A model generated the notes under the pieces. That model saw nothing but the letters and a program-made list of their open reading frames with translations. It ran no database searches and was not told the DNA's origin. Shown here in pieces: positions 33,791-44,562 of a DNA stretch of 64,000 nucleotides. The DNA comes from Theocolax elegans (taxonomy: Eukaryota; Arthropoda; Insecta; Hymenoptera; Cerocephalidae): NCBI GenBank assembly GCA_026168455.1, contig CM047427.1:62500162-62564161 (forward strand), read 5' to 3'. How positions within the stretch are numbered: position 1 is the first letter of the stretch; each line of letters begins with the position of its first letter. A program made the position numbers and the translations under genes.

Positions 33791-35240
33791 TATATATACT
33801 TATTTTTTACTCTTTGTCATATTTATTTTTTTTCTGTATTTAATTCTATCATTATTAGCGTCAAAATTTAACAGTATACTTTTCTTTCCTTAACTTACAC
33901 TGTTACAGAGCCCTTATTATGTTACTATTAAATGGATCATGCATTGAAAAAATATATGATTCTTGAAATGTATACCTTACCAGCACATCCTCGCCGTAAG
34001 AGTCGAATACAATATTCATATGTTGGCTAACGCTGGAAGCATAAATATATTTTACGGAGCGTGTGTTACAACTATACACGAAAAATCTAAATGACTTCAG
34101 TTCAACATGTCTTGGTCTGCAGAAACGACATCAGATTTTCATCAAATACACTATCCAAGAGCCTAACTCTCATCCAATAATGTATAAATAGTTATTTAAA
34201 ATTATCAAATAAAACGAAAACATTGGAAAGTCGACACAAAACATATGGAGTTCTCGCATCTTTTCAACTCGTCTACGCGAGATCAAGATTCGAGATGCCT
34301 TTTTGAAACGATTGCCCGCTCATATACTATAAAGAACCCCTGCAATAATGATGAAAATGGAGTCGAAATCTCACGAATGATTGACATTTGACGGATTCTT
34401 TGAATGTCACGAAATAATTGATAGTCATTAGATGATCAAGTTTTCAGTTGAACTTTATTTTCAGTTCTGTCTTTGATGTTTTTTTTAATCTATAACCTCT
34501 TTTAAAAAACCAAAATATTGGAAAGTCGACACAAAATATATCGAGTTCTCACACTCTTTTCAATCGTCTGTACAATAGTAGTTACATGTAATTTTAAAGA
34601 AATTTTGATTAATTTTAAAACTTTGGTAGTTAACTATCATATTTTGTTTATTTCTCAATTTTTTTTTACAAAAACGACATCTCAGTCACCACATTAATTA
34701 TACCATAATCCTCTTCGCAATGCGCAAATTATCATTGTTGGTGTTAAGGGTAGAGTACGGTTATAAAAATATTTTTGTAATTTTTATAAAATATTATGTG
34801 AAATGTCATGTTTATAAAATATATTATAAAAAATATTCTTTTTTGATGATTTTTAACACATTCATTAAGTAAAATATTAAAATATTATCAAAAATAGGCT
34901 TAAAACAGGTGCAAATACAAAAAACTCCTTGCAGGATAAAAGTTGTCGAAGGGCTTTAATCCAAGAAAATTTAAATTTATATGCATATAAACTTCAACTT
35001 TACACAGCGAATTTGGTGTATCTATAAAAATGCAATTTCTGCCTTGATAAACCCAATTGGTTTACTAATTATTTAAAAAATGTAATGTTTTTCATTTAAA
35101 AAATGAACATAAAAATGTCACATTTAACTTTAAAGAAAAAAGGCTGTGTAACTATTTTACATATACTCATCTAAAATAAGCACGATCAAAATACAACCGA
35201 GTGAGCGTTAGCGAGCGAGGTATCTGTTGCTAGTTATAAA
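33791..35240. other. AT-rich DNA without a gene
   Basis: A direct repeat of about 55 bp (ATTGGAAAGTCGACACAAAA...GAGTTCTC) occurs at 34221 and 34505. 34800-34900 is an A/T-only stretch rich in AAAATATT. 35190-35220 contains GAGTGAGCGTTAGCGAGCGAG. No coding or RNA signal was recognised. Confidence 0.5.
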
Positions 35241-35252
35241 TTAAAACTACAG

Positions 35253-35606
35253 CTGAAAGAAGGAAGTCTGTTGCCGATTTGTTAAAAACAACAGTAAGGG
35301 GTAAGATAGCGTCTGCAACGTTTGAGAAAAAGAAAATTTTAAATACCCAATTATTGACCGATTTAATTATAGAACATGAATTCGAAGTTACAGGACTTTA
35401 TAGGTTTTTAGTTACACATAAAATTAACCACTTTTTTATGAAATCTAAAAATGATTATAATAAAACTTTATTTCATATTTGCAGTATAAAAAAAGACAGA
35501 TTCTTGCAACTAGCAAATGAAATAAGTGAAATTTTTAAGCCTTCTAATAAGTCAATGGAGGAGTATAGTTTAAGTTTTTATAACCCATTTCGGAACCCGG
35601 TTGAAA
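35253..35606 (+). CDS. SAM-like gene, exon 3
   Basis: The exon opens after acceptor AAAACTACAG, in phase 1 (CT GAA AGA AGG). It encodes PERRKSVADLLKTTVRGKI, then KKKILNTQLLTDLIIEHEFE and IKKDRFLQLANEISEIFKPS, and ends in phase 1 at GAAA|GTAACC (354 nt). The order 'short-helix repressor-like domain, then R-F..LA.EI.E.F' is what follows the SAM-like part in this insect family, as I recall it. The open frame runs on to a TAA at 35615 if not spliced. It is not disrupted. It is about 25 kb downstream of the longest exon 2. Confidence 0.55.
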
Positions 35607-35930
35607 GTAACCAATAAAATCCAATGAAAATTCTTTACAAATTTCGTTGGTTGATACTGTAATTTACTAGCGTAGATTTTTTTATCGGATTACATCGTAT
35701 TTTACAAACGAACTTAAAACCACTTATTATTTAGAAAATTTTGATTGGTTCTAATTGTGAAATACAGTTATGAGTTATATTGGTTTTTATAAGTTTATTT
35801 TTTTTATTGGTAGGCATCAGAAATTACATTGACTCATTTTATAAGTAAATATGTGAATTTTGAAGAAACTGATGTTGTTAGAAGATTAAGGTTTTTTCTG
35901 GCATATTAATTATTGGAACATTATTGCCCT
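35607..35930. other. Intron 3 start, no feature
   Basis: AT-rich sequence with nothing recognisable between the exon 3 donor and the GTACATTT array. Confidence 0.4.
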
Positions 35931-35939
35931 GGCGGAAGT

Positions 35940-36150
35940 ATTCATTGTACATTTCTGTATATTTCCGTACATTTCTGTACATTTCTGTACATTTCTGTAC
36001 ATTTTTATCAGTTTTTAGACTTTTTTACAGAAATGTACAAAAATGTACAGAAATGTACAGAAATGTACGGAAATGTACAAAAATGTACGGAAATTTACAG
36101 AAATGTATAAAAATGTATGAATATGTACGGTAATGTACATAAATATACAC
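35940..36150. repeat. TGTACATTTC arrays in inverted orientation
   Basis: About six copies of TGTACATTTC (35946-36005) are followed, after a short spacer, by about ten copies of the inverse GAAATGTACA (36030-36140). The whole can fold into a long hairpin. A similar TGTACATTT array is at 40540-40620, on the far side of LINE-B. Confidence 0.8.
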
Positions 36151-36459
36151 AACCATATGGGGAGGGTAACATAATATACAGTTATATAAAATTAGATAAA
36201 AAATATTATATTTACGTAAATTTATGTGTTCAATTAATTCTGAATCCTCTCTGTTTGGTATCATCTTTTATTATCATTATGTTTATCATTATGATTATCA
36301 TTATCATTATCATTATTAATAATAATAATAATTATTATTATTAATATCATAATCATAATTCCCTCTCTCCCTCCCACTATCTCCCTCTCTCTGGCACGTA
36401 ACAAAGCACACATGCGCTCAATACGTATCGTCTGACGGGGAGGGAGCGCGAAGCAGCCG

Positions 36460-36500
36460 GGCATATATAAACTCCGCGCGCACTCACGAGATCCAGTGTG
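36460..36500 (+). promoter_or_regulatory. TATA-type promoter candidate upstream of LINE-B
   Basis: TATATAAA at about 36463-36471 is followed by a GC-rich stretch (CTCCGCGCGCACTCACGAG) and, 65-70 bp downstream, an ATG in strong context (GTCATGGAAG, 36536). Upstream are CT-rich tracts and a (ATT)n microsatellite. A TATA promoter is unusual for a non-LTR element, so it may belong to the flank. Confidence 0.4.
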
Positions 36501-36539
36501 TTCTGCACACTGACGAGAACCGTAACTTATCAGTCATGG

Positions 36540-36681
36540 AAGCTCTCTCTCTCTCCTTCTCTATCTCTCTCTCTCTCTCTCTCTCTCGCTCTCTCTCTCC
36601 CTCTCTCTCTCCCCCTCTCTCTCCCCCTCTCTCCCTCTCTCACCCTCTCTCTCTCTCTCTCTCTTTCCCCCTCTCTCTCTT

Positions 36682-36728
<47 letters not shown>
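36540..36728. repeat. CT microsatellite between ATGs and LINE-B frame
   Basis: About 190 bp of imperfect (CT)n with C-runs. It encodes Ser-Leu repeats in all frames, so frames starting at 36498 and 36536 are low-complexity readings. Confidence 0.9.
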
Positions 36729-36729
<1 letters not shown>

Positions 36730-36768
36730 ATATATGGTGGTTGTTCTGTTATCCGATCCTCTTTAAGA

Positions 36769-39612
36769 GTGGCTCAGGTAAATGCAAATTCCTTGCTGAG
36801 TCACCTTGCCGAACTGGAGTCTTTACTAGCATTGGAAAAGGTTGATATTCTTACAGTCTCTGAATCATGGTGTACACCAAATCGCCCAAATTCTCTGTAC
36901 AATTTACCAGATTATACATTAGTGCGTAATGACCGAGGTTTGGTCTCTGCCACTGGTAGGCGTGATTTTATGCAAGGCGGTGGTGTGGCATGCTATATTA
37001 AAAACGGAATAACTTTTCGTATTTTGGAATCTCCACAAATTGAAAATGTGAATGATACTGAATATCTGCTTTTGGAATTGTTGTTTGATTCCACTAAGGT
37101 ATTGTTGGCATCAGTTTATCGTAGGCCTAAGGGTCATACTTTGTCAAATTTTTTCAAGACTCTTCAGGAATATTGTCATATATATAGCAATATTATCATT
37201 GCTGGAGATCTGAACTCGAATCTATTAACTTTAGATTATTATAGCTCGCATTTGTTAGAATTAATTAGTGAGTATTCTTTATATTTGGTGCCATTTAAGG
37301 CTACCCACCATTGTGATAATTCAGACACTTGGCTCGATGTCTTTATCACCGATTCTGATTTGAAGATTAAAATGTCCAAGCAATCATCGAGCCCTTTTAT
37401 ATGTGGTCACGACTATATACTTATTGATTATCTTTTACCTGTTGTGAGAACTGAGTTAAATGTGCGTTCTACCCGAGATTTCAAGAACTTTAATCCTGCT
37501 GAATTTTCAATATCAGTTAGTGATGATTTTGCCCTCATTCGGGAAATGCTGGGTGATTGTACAGATATAGACTCCTACTTAGATTTCATACAGAGTTCTC
37601 TTACTACGAATCTTGATAGGTACGCCCCTTTGGTTTCTCGTTTGGTTCGCCCGCGCTTAGCTCCATGGATGACCGACACCCTTATAGCCAAACGAAAAAA
37701 GCGAAATAAAATGTACAAGTTAGCTAGACGTCGAGGTGATGGCATCTTATTGGCGGATTATAAAAGGTTTCGAAAACATCTTAAGCGTGAAATTAGGCAG
37801 GCTAGGGACTCGTATTTCGAGCGTATGTTACAGGGTAGTTCGTGCGGTTCGGATTGCTGGCGTCTTCTTAGAAGATTGGGTATTGTTAACGAGTCTTTCG
37901 ACTCCCCACTTAAGTTTTTCTCGATTGACGATCTATCACAGCATTATATATCGGTCACTAGGCGCCATCCTCCATGCAGTTTACACCAGTTAGCGGAGAT
38001 CTTAAACATTGCCCCTGTAACGGATTCTCCCTCATTCTCATTTCGACCTATTACTCAAAATGAAGTAGTTGAGTCTTTTATGGTTTGCCTCCCTAAGGCC
38101 AAGAGTCGAAGTTCGGATGGTCTGTCGCTGTGCTACTTCAAGGACGTTTTGCCCTCAATTGTGCCGATTTTTACAAATTTATTTAACCTGTCATTGCAAA
38201 CTAAATTGTATCCTTCTGTATGGAAGCGAGCTTCGATTGTACCTCTTAGCAAAATTCCCAAACCGTCATCGCCTTCAGACACTAGACCAATTGCGAATCT
38301 CGCCCATTTTGCTAAAGTTTTTGATCGTTTGGTGACCCAACAAATTATAGAACATTTAGAAGGTAATACTATCCTATCACCTTTTCAGTCGGGATTTCGT
38401 ACCTCGTTTAGTACTCAGACTGCCTTGTTGAGAATTACGGAAGATATTCGTCTTGCCATCGATAGAGGTATGGTTACGTTCTTGTTGCTATTCGATTTTA
38501 AGAAAGCTTTTGACACTATAAGTCACGCTGAGCTTTTGAAAATCCTTAAACATATAAATTTTGAGAATGACGTTATAGAATGGTTTTTTTCTTATTTGGA
38601 TGGACGTTCTCAGGCAGTTATTGGTGACGATGGAGCTCCTTCGTACTACCTCGAAACGTCTGCTGGTGTCCCACAGGGTTCAATTCCTGGACCTATAATC
38701 TTTTTGATTTTTATAAATTCCATCTTGAGTCGATTGGTTTTTTCAAAGGGCATGTTGTTTGCTGACGACTTGCAATTATACTTACACTGTCGTCCAGGCG
38801 ATTGTAATTCGTGTATCGAGAAATTGGCGGCTGATGGTGCTGCAGTCTCCAAATGGGCACAGGAGCATGGTCTTGACTTGAATTTTAGTAAAACCCAGGC
38901 GATTTTAATTGGTTCGGTACAGCAGTTGAGATTTGTGGATAGAGAATCATTGCCTCCTCTTCTGGTTGATGGCCACGAGATTCCATTGGTTAAATCTGTT
39001 CGTGACCTTGGGATTATTATCTGTGGTAGCCTGCAATGGAATGCTCACATCTCTGGTGTCGCCTCGAGAATACATGGCACTCTCCATAAATTGCGAAACT
39101 GTGGAAATTTTTTATCATTGCCTTTGCGGAAGAGACTGGTAGCTGCGTTAGTGTTGCCGCATTTTGATTATGGTAATTTGGTTTATTGCGACTTACCGGA
39201 CTATTTGAATGTCAAATTGCAGCGCCTTTTACATGTTTGTGTGCGTTATATATTTCGCTTAAAAAAGGACGCTAGGTTGGAGGAATTTATTACAAAATTG
39301 AATTGGTTGTCAGTGACTCAACGCCGCAGATACTCTATGGGTGTCTTGACTTACAAGGTTCTGACTACTGGAAGACCGGAGTACTTGCATGAGTTGTTCC
39401 CTCCACCTAGTGCAGATCTGCGCCGATCTACTCGAAATAAACAATCCTGCTTTGAGCGACCTATCACGGTAACGAATACCTATCGCAGCTCCTTTACGAT
39501 TCAAGCCATGGACTTGTGGGACTCTTTGCCGTCTGATTTGAAACTTGCGAGAAATGTGAATTTGTTTAAGTCTCGACTTTTTAATTTTCTAATATCAGGT
39601 GCCAGCGTTTAG
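36769..39612 (+). CDS. LINE-B endonuclease-reverse transcriptase, single open frame
   Basis: This is an uninterrupted 947-codon frame. The N-terminal APE endonuclease (about 1-230) has QVNANSLLSHLAE, VSESW (metal-binding Glu), IIAGDLNSNLL (Asp147, Asn149) and CGHDYILIDY (catalytic His). RT (about 430-720) shows RPIANLAHFAKVFDRLV, QSGFRTSFSTQTALL, LLFDFKKAFDTISH (Asp576), AGVPQGSIPGPIIFLIFINS and MLFADDLQLYL (Asp666, Asp667). The conserved C-terminal helices follow, with YGNLVYCDLP and a final basic region. All catalytic residues are present. The frame lacks an ATG near its start (GTG used here); it runs open upstream into the CT repeat. The style and the short 3' repeat tail suggest the CR1/Jockey side of the tree. 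Codon use is less AT-biased than its surroundings. Confidence 0.9.
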   Translation: MAQVNANSLLSHLAELESLLALEKVDILTVSESWCTPNRPNSLYNLPDYTLVRNDRGLVSATGRRDFMQGGGVACYIKNGITFRILESPQIENVNDTEYLLLELLFDSTKVLLASVYRRPKGHTLSNFFKTLQEYCHIYSNIIIAGDLNSNLLTLDYYSSHLLELISEYSLYLVPFKATHHCDNSDTWLDVFITDSDLKIKMSKQSSSPFICGHDYILIDYLLPVVRTELNVRSTRDFKNFNPAEFSISVSDDFALIREMLGDCTDIDSYLDFIQSSLTTNLDRYAPLVSRLVRPRLAPWMTDTLIAKRKKRNKMYKLARRRGDGILLADYKRFRKHLKREIRQARDSYFERMLQGSSCGSDCWRLLRRLGIVNESFDSPLKFFSIDDLSQHYISVTRRHPPCSLHQLAEILNIAPVTDSPSFSFRPITQNEVVESFMVCLPKAKSRSSDGLSLCYFKDVLPSIVPIFTNLFNLSLQTKLYPSVWKRASIVPLSKIPKPSSPSDTRPIANLAHFAKVFDRLVTQQIIEHLEGNTILSPFQSGFRTSFSTQTALLRITEDIRLAIDRGMVTFLLLFDFKKAFDTISHAELLKILKHINFENDVIEWFFSYLDGRSQAVIGDDGAPSYYLETSAGVPQGSIPGPIIFLIFINSILSRLVFSKGMLFADDLQLYLHCRPGDCNSCIEKLAADGAAVSKWAQEHGLDLNFSKTQAILIGSVQQLRFVDRESLPPLLVDGHEIPLVKSVRDLGIIICGSLQWNAHISGVASRIHGTLHKLRNCGNFLSLPLRKRLVAALVLPHFDYGNLVYCDLPDYLNVKLQRLLHVCVRYIFRLKKDARLEEFITKLNWLSVTQRRRYSMGVLTYKVLTTGRPEYLHELFPPPSADLRRSTRNKQSCFERPITVTNTYRSSFTIQAMDLWDSLPSDLKLARNVNLFKSRLFNFLISGASV

Positions 39613-39876
39613 TTTAGTTTAGGCAGTAAGTTTTTAGAAAATGAAATTTATGTTTATATCGTACTCGATTATGTTTATATCGTTATATTCGTTGTATTTT
39701 TAAAAGCGGTTACCCGATTATGTTTATTTTGTTATATTTTTAAACTCGATTACTCGATTATGTTTGTACTTCTATATTTTTAAATTTTAAATGATGTATT
39801 GTAAATACTATGTAACTTGCCTTAAGGTTAAATTATTTCCTAGGCAAAAATAAAACTTCTTCAATCAATCAATCAA
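39613..39876 (+). other. LINE-B 3' UTR with (TCAA)n tail
   Basis: AT-rich 3' UTR with repeated GATTATGTTTAT. It contains AATAAAAC (39848) and ends in TTCAATCAATCAATCAATC. Short tandem repeats instead of poly(A) are typical of CR1-like 3' ends. Confidence 0.7.
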
Positions 39877-40120
39877 TCTCTCTCTCTCTCTCACTCGTTC
39901 TCTCTCTCGCTCGCTCGTTCTGTCTCTCGCTCGCTCGTTCTCTCTCTCGCTCTCTCGTTCTCTCTCTCGCTCTCTCGTTCTCTCTCTCGCTCGCTCGTTC
40001 TCTCTCTCGCTCGCTCGTTCTCTCTCTCGCTCGCTCGTTCTCTCTCTCGCTCGCTCGTTCTCTCTCTCGCTCTCTCGTTCGCTCTTTCGCTCTCTCGCGA
40101 ACGGACGGACGGACGGACGG
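39877..40120. repeat. 20-bp minisatellite (TCTCTCTCGCTCGCTCGTTC) and GGAC tail
   Basis: About eleven copies of a 20-bp unit, then GGACGGACGGACGGACGGAC. Minus-strand frames of Arg/Glu repeats (39869-40190) are a by-product. Confidence 0.9.
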
Positions 40121-40616
40121 ACAGAAACAAAATTTTAATATAATAAATAAAATAAAAAACATATGCGCTGTTACAAAAAAAAAGAAACAAAAAATTATAA
40201 TTATTTTCTCAAAAATTAAAATAAATGGAAGTATTTGCTCTGCATTCAGACATGTAAAGGAATGTGAAATTTACCACGACAACCTTGAATATTGTAAAAT
40301 AAAAGATTTGTACACGCAATGTATTTTAATGAATGTTAATAATAAGAATTATATAATAAATGTACCAGAAGCCTGTATTGGAGATTAATGCTTCATAAAT
40401 ATAGTTTAAATAAAAAAAAACAATTGCCAATTATTGCAGTTTGATTTATAGTTATTCCTTTATTAATTCTGGCTTATTTCTAATTGAAATGAATAAAATT
40501 TAATATTTCTTTATTCGAAATTGTTGAGCTCATATCCTTGTACATTCTTGTACATTCCCGTACATATTCACACATTTCTGTACATTTCCGTACATTTTTG
40601 TAGATTTCTGTACATT
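40121..40616. other. AT-rich DNA, GTACATT repeats at the end
   Basis: No gene. 40540-40616 carries six diverged copies of (C/T)TTGTACATT or TGTACATTT, similar to the array at 35940. Confidence 0.5.
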
Positions 40617-41310
40617 CTTGTATGGGTATAACTGTGGGAATACATTTTAGAGATATTCAGTAGTTCTCTTGAATTTCTAGTTTTTTCGGGGCCATTATTT
40701 TAAATTACAGAGAGTCAAAATTGACATGTTAGCACTTTTTGCATTCTATGCCCATTTTCATGTATTTGTAGCTCCCAGGGGATGCATTTTTCACTAAAAA
40801 CATAAATATGACTTTTTTTGTAAAATTTTCTGAATTTTTCATAAAAAATACTTTTAAAATCATAAATGTATGCTGTCACACTCTTGTAAGCCGTTTAAAC
40901 CTTAAATACTGAAAACCAGCAATTCTGCTCCGGACCCTGGAAACCTAATGCTGTCTAAAAGATGTCTTTTTATAGTCAGAAACTGCCTATAAATTTCCAG
41001 AGTGGGTCTAAATCATTAAGATCACTTATGGTCAAAATATCTGGGAAAATTGCCCGAAATATTAATAGAAATGTATATTTGTTGCCTTATAACGATAAAT
41101 TTTACAAAAAAAAGTCATATTTATGTTTTTAATGAAAAATGCATCCCCTGGGAGCTACAAATTCATGAAAATGGGCATAGAATGCAAAAAGTGCTAACAT
41201 GTCAATTTTGACTCTCTGTAACTTAAAATAATGGCCCTGAAAAAATTTGAAAAATTCAAGAGAACTACTGAATATCTCTAAAACGTATTCCCACAGTTAT
41301 ACCCATACAT
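40617..41310. repeat. Repeat P, inverted copy with long inverted ends
   Basis: 40617-41095 is the reverse complement of most of repeat P (33240-33780). 41096-41310 is a direct copy of its last 200 bp. The result is a foldback with arms of about 205 bp, from GTATGGGTATAACTGTGGG to CCCACAGTTATACCCATAC, and a loop of about 280 bp. Confidence 0.85.
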
Positions 41311-41435
41311 ATATATATACACAAATATATGTGTGTTTGTACAGTATTTATAATTTTTTCGCATGTTAAATCTAATGCCACAAGATTTTTGTCAATGTTG
41401 CCAACTTAAATTTAAGAAAAAAAATTTAGCCCGCG

Positions 41436-41900
41436 AAATACGACCTTCTTTAACCGGCCGCTGAGATACGACCTTCTCCAACCGGCCACTGAGATACGAC
41501 CTTTTCTAGCCGGACGCTGAGGTACGACCTTTTCTAACCGGCCGCTGAGATATGACCTTTTCTAACCGGACGCTGAGATACGTCCTTTTCGAACCGGCCG
41601 CTGAGATACGACCTTTTTATTCGGAAGCGACGATTTGTTACTTTCATTCGTATTTACAAATAAATTCCATAGACATGTAATACACAGACTGGCGCGGCTC
41701 CGCGGTCTTGGTAGTGTCGGTACAGCTCGTATAACGGCATAAGTTACGTCGCGTAAGTCGTAACGCATCTTAGTGACCTCTAGCGACAGTCGATGTCAAC
41801 GTTGTCCTCCACCGACCACCATGATGCAGACAATTCCGGGTTTCGGCACGAGATAAATTAATGTTAATATTAATACTTTTTCTTAATAAGGATATGGAAA
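41436..41900 (+). repeat. 28-bp tandem repeats, second LINE 5' end
   Basis: Seven copies of a 28-bp unit (CTGAGATACGACCTTTTCTA plus ACCGGCCG) are followed by GAAGCGACGATTTGTTAC and a less AT-rich 220-bp stretch. Period and flank match the array at 1-80, so this is the 5' end of a related, severely truncated LINE; no ORF1 follows. Confidence 0.7.
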
Positions 41901-42700
41901 ATATTACAGTAATTGGTAAGATTTTTAATTTTTGTTAAATATTTTCTATAAATATCCAAAATTTTTTAAATAAATATTGTGATTTGTTTTTTTTTCAGAG
42001 CTGCTGCATATTGTGATATACGGGTTTGTTTGAGGTGGTTTTCCTTGCATTCTTTTACAACACACAAGCCAAGTTTTTGTTTGTATCATACGTACAAGGT
42101 AAACATTGTAAATTATTAATTAATTTTAATATACACTATAAAGAGAGTTAAATAGTGGTTTATGCAAACAATTACGTGCACCCAATTATATATTGCTCTC
42201 TTTGTCTTATTCAAATGTTACAAAATACGGCTTTCGAGATTTTTTCAAATTACTCTATCTCTTTATGTGTGCTTTGATTGGTAAAAAAATATTATATATT
42301 AAATATTATTATTAAACATTATATTATTATTATATTTTTATTGGTAATCAAATTTGATTGGTAGATTGGTAGATAAAAACAATTTTTTTCTGGCTATATT
42401 TTGATTAAATGTATTGTGTATCAAATTGAACAACTTTCTAGGATTGTTGCCTGTATAATAAAAAATTATAATTTACAGGATATATCCAATATAAAAATAT
42501 TATATTGTTTGCGCGGCTTCAGTTATATCTATTAGTCGCATAATGTGGTGTCTATTACCATATTTTTGTAAATAAATTATAATGTTTATTGGCATTAAGG
42601 GGCCAATACACTGAAAATTGGTAAAATAAATTAAGACTATAAGTATTGTTATAAATAAGTGCATTTTTGCTACTAAGTTATATTTACTTGGTACTATAAT
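41901..42700 (+). other. AT-rich DNA, weak exon-like signals
   Basis: ATGGAAAATATTACAGTAATTG|GTAAG at 41893 and TTTTTTTCAG|AGCTGC at 41999 resemble splice signals around short frames, but the joined peptide stops after 18 codons. Otherwise nothing is recognised. Confidence 0.3.
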
Positions 42701-43140
42701 AACTGAAATATTTTGATCTAAATGCTCCATACATTGGAAAAATGCTTTTTGAGCTAAAACGCAAAGTACACCTTTGACCAATGAACCAATTTTGATCTAA
42801 TATCTCTTTTTTGTAGCTAAACATGTCCTTTACTACTGAAGCTATTCAAAATACGATATTTCTAAATCCTAAATTGTTGTGTTAAGGAAAATTAAAAATT
42901 TTCCAACTGTTTTAAATTATTGAAATTTTGTGTAATTTTTTACATGTATTTTACTCTACAATTTAGGATCTAGAAATATCACATTTTAAATAGTTTTAAT
43001 AGTAACTGATATGTTTTAGATACAAAAAAGGTATTATTATCAAAATTGGTTCATTGGTCAACAATGTATATTGCACACCAGTTCAAAGTGCATTTTTCCA
43101 GTATACAGAGGATGATAGAGATGGTAGGTGGTAAATCTTT
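42700..43140. repeat. Diverged palindromic (foldback) element
   Basis: Arms at about 42720-42880 and 42955-43130 are imperfect reverse complements; the best matching core is CCAATGAACCAATTTTGAT against ATCAAAATTGGTTCATTGG. No ORF. Confidence 0.65.
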
Positions 43141-43394
43141 CAATGTGTATAATTGTAAGTAAATATAACTTGAATAGTTAAATATTTGAAAACTATGATT
43201 TTATAATTCATTTTAAATTTTTAGAGTATTACCTCCTTAATAAAAGCTTTTTTAGTGCTGATTAGAAAATTATGAGGTAGCGATTCATTACCTTACAGTC
43301 AATCGTATAATTAACATGTTTTTCAACAATATTCGGACTATAGAAGATATACATATGCGTTGGCTCTGCTCATCAAATTTCCGTATTCTAATCG

Positions 43395-43765
43395 GCATTA
43401 AAATTTGACTGAAAATTCTGCGTAAACGAGTAATTAATTATTAATTCCTTATTAATATTTATAATTTAATCACAAAGAAAGCTTTAGACAAAGATATAAT
43501 TTGAAAAGTTATAAATTAAAATAAGAGTAACTGTATGCGTATTATGCAATACTTGCGAAAAACTAAAAATAGATTAACACTTCAATCTCAAATTTGACTG
43601 AAAATTGTGCGTAAATAAGTAACTATAATTACTTTATCATTATTATTTATAATTTAATCAGTGAGCGAAACTGGAGATAAAATATAATTTATACAGTTAA
43701 CGATAAAAATAAGCGTTACCCTATGTAATATGCAATACTTGCAAAAATAAATTAATTTTTTGTAC
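43395..43765. repeat. Two tandem copies of a unit of about 190 bp
   Basis: AATTTGACTGAAAATT and GTGCGTAAA recur at 43403 and 43590; TATGCAATACTTGC recurs at 43542 and 43730. Confidence 0.65.
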
Positions 43766-44495
43766 GATATATTTAATTATCGTTATTTTAAATATTACGC
43801 TACCTTTTTTACTTAAAATAACAATTTGTTATATTATATTTATTTATGATTTATCACGCCGATTGTTAAGGAAAGTAACCTTCAATATTTTAAACACATA
43901 TGTACTACACGAGCAAATCATATTAACATTTCACTTGGTTTCACAACATCCGGCCATCGCTTCTTTTTACAAAAAGGAAATTGCAAAATTTGCAAAAATT
44001 GTACTAAATATGCTTTTTATCAAATAAATTATTCATTTTTTAGAAACAACTGTCAATTTTTAATAAAATTGGTAGTAACATTCATATTAATTTAAATAAA
44101 AAAATAGAGTTCTTAGATAGGTTTATACTGAATAATTTAAACCCATGAAGAAATGGTAGCAAAAATACTTAATAACTTCAATTCTATATATTCGCTGGAA
44201 AAAACCATCAATGTGTAATAAAATTTATCGTAACATACACATCAATTTAAATTAAGAAGAATGAGTTCATCGGTTTATACTAATAAGCATATTGCCAATA
44301 TATTGCTGCTTGATAGGAATATATTGGAAATACATTGCTAATATAGCGCTAAAGCACACTTACCCAAAGATTCCCAATATGTTGGCAATAGTTGATAAAT
44401 TATTTATTTATTATTATAGTGATAAATAAGGTTTAAATTTATAACTTAACTTAGCTAGAATCGGGTAAATTAAAAAAAAAATAAAAACAAAAGTT

Positions 44496-44562
44496 TGCCA
44501 TCCCCGGGAATTGAACCTTCAATCTTTAGATCCAAATGCTTGCTCTTTACCACTGAACTATT
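44496..44562 (-). other. tRNA-like sequence (left arm)
   Basis: On the minus strand there are an A-box-like TAGTTCAGTGGTAAAGAGCA and a B-box-like GGTTCAATTCC, with a TGGATCTAAAG anticodon-arm region. Acceptor-stem pairing is poor and the block is embedded in a palindrome, so it is a tRNA-derived repeat, not a gene. Confidence 0.6.

Noticed and set aside
36498..36845. Ser-Leu-Pro repeat protein frame
   Set aside because: Direct translation of the CT microsatellite; no coding signal beyond it.
39869..40190. Arg-Glu repeat frames on the minus strand
   Set aside because: Translation of the 20-bp TCTCTCGCTCG minisatellite.
41845..41865. TTCGGCACGAG resembling a cDNA-library adaptor
   Set aside because: An 11-nt match is expected by chance in a window of this size, and the surrounding DNA is ordinary genomic sequence.
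41893..42100. Two-exon gene starting MENITVI
   Set aside because: The joined reading frame stops after 18 codons, and no homologous pattern is visible.
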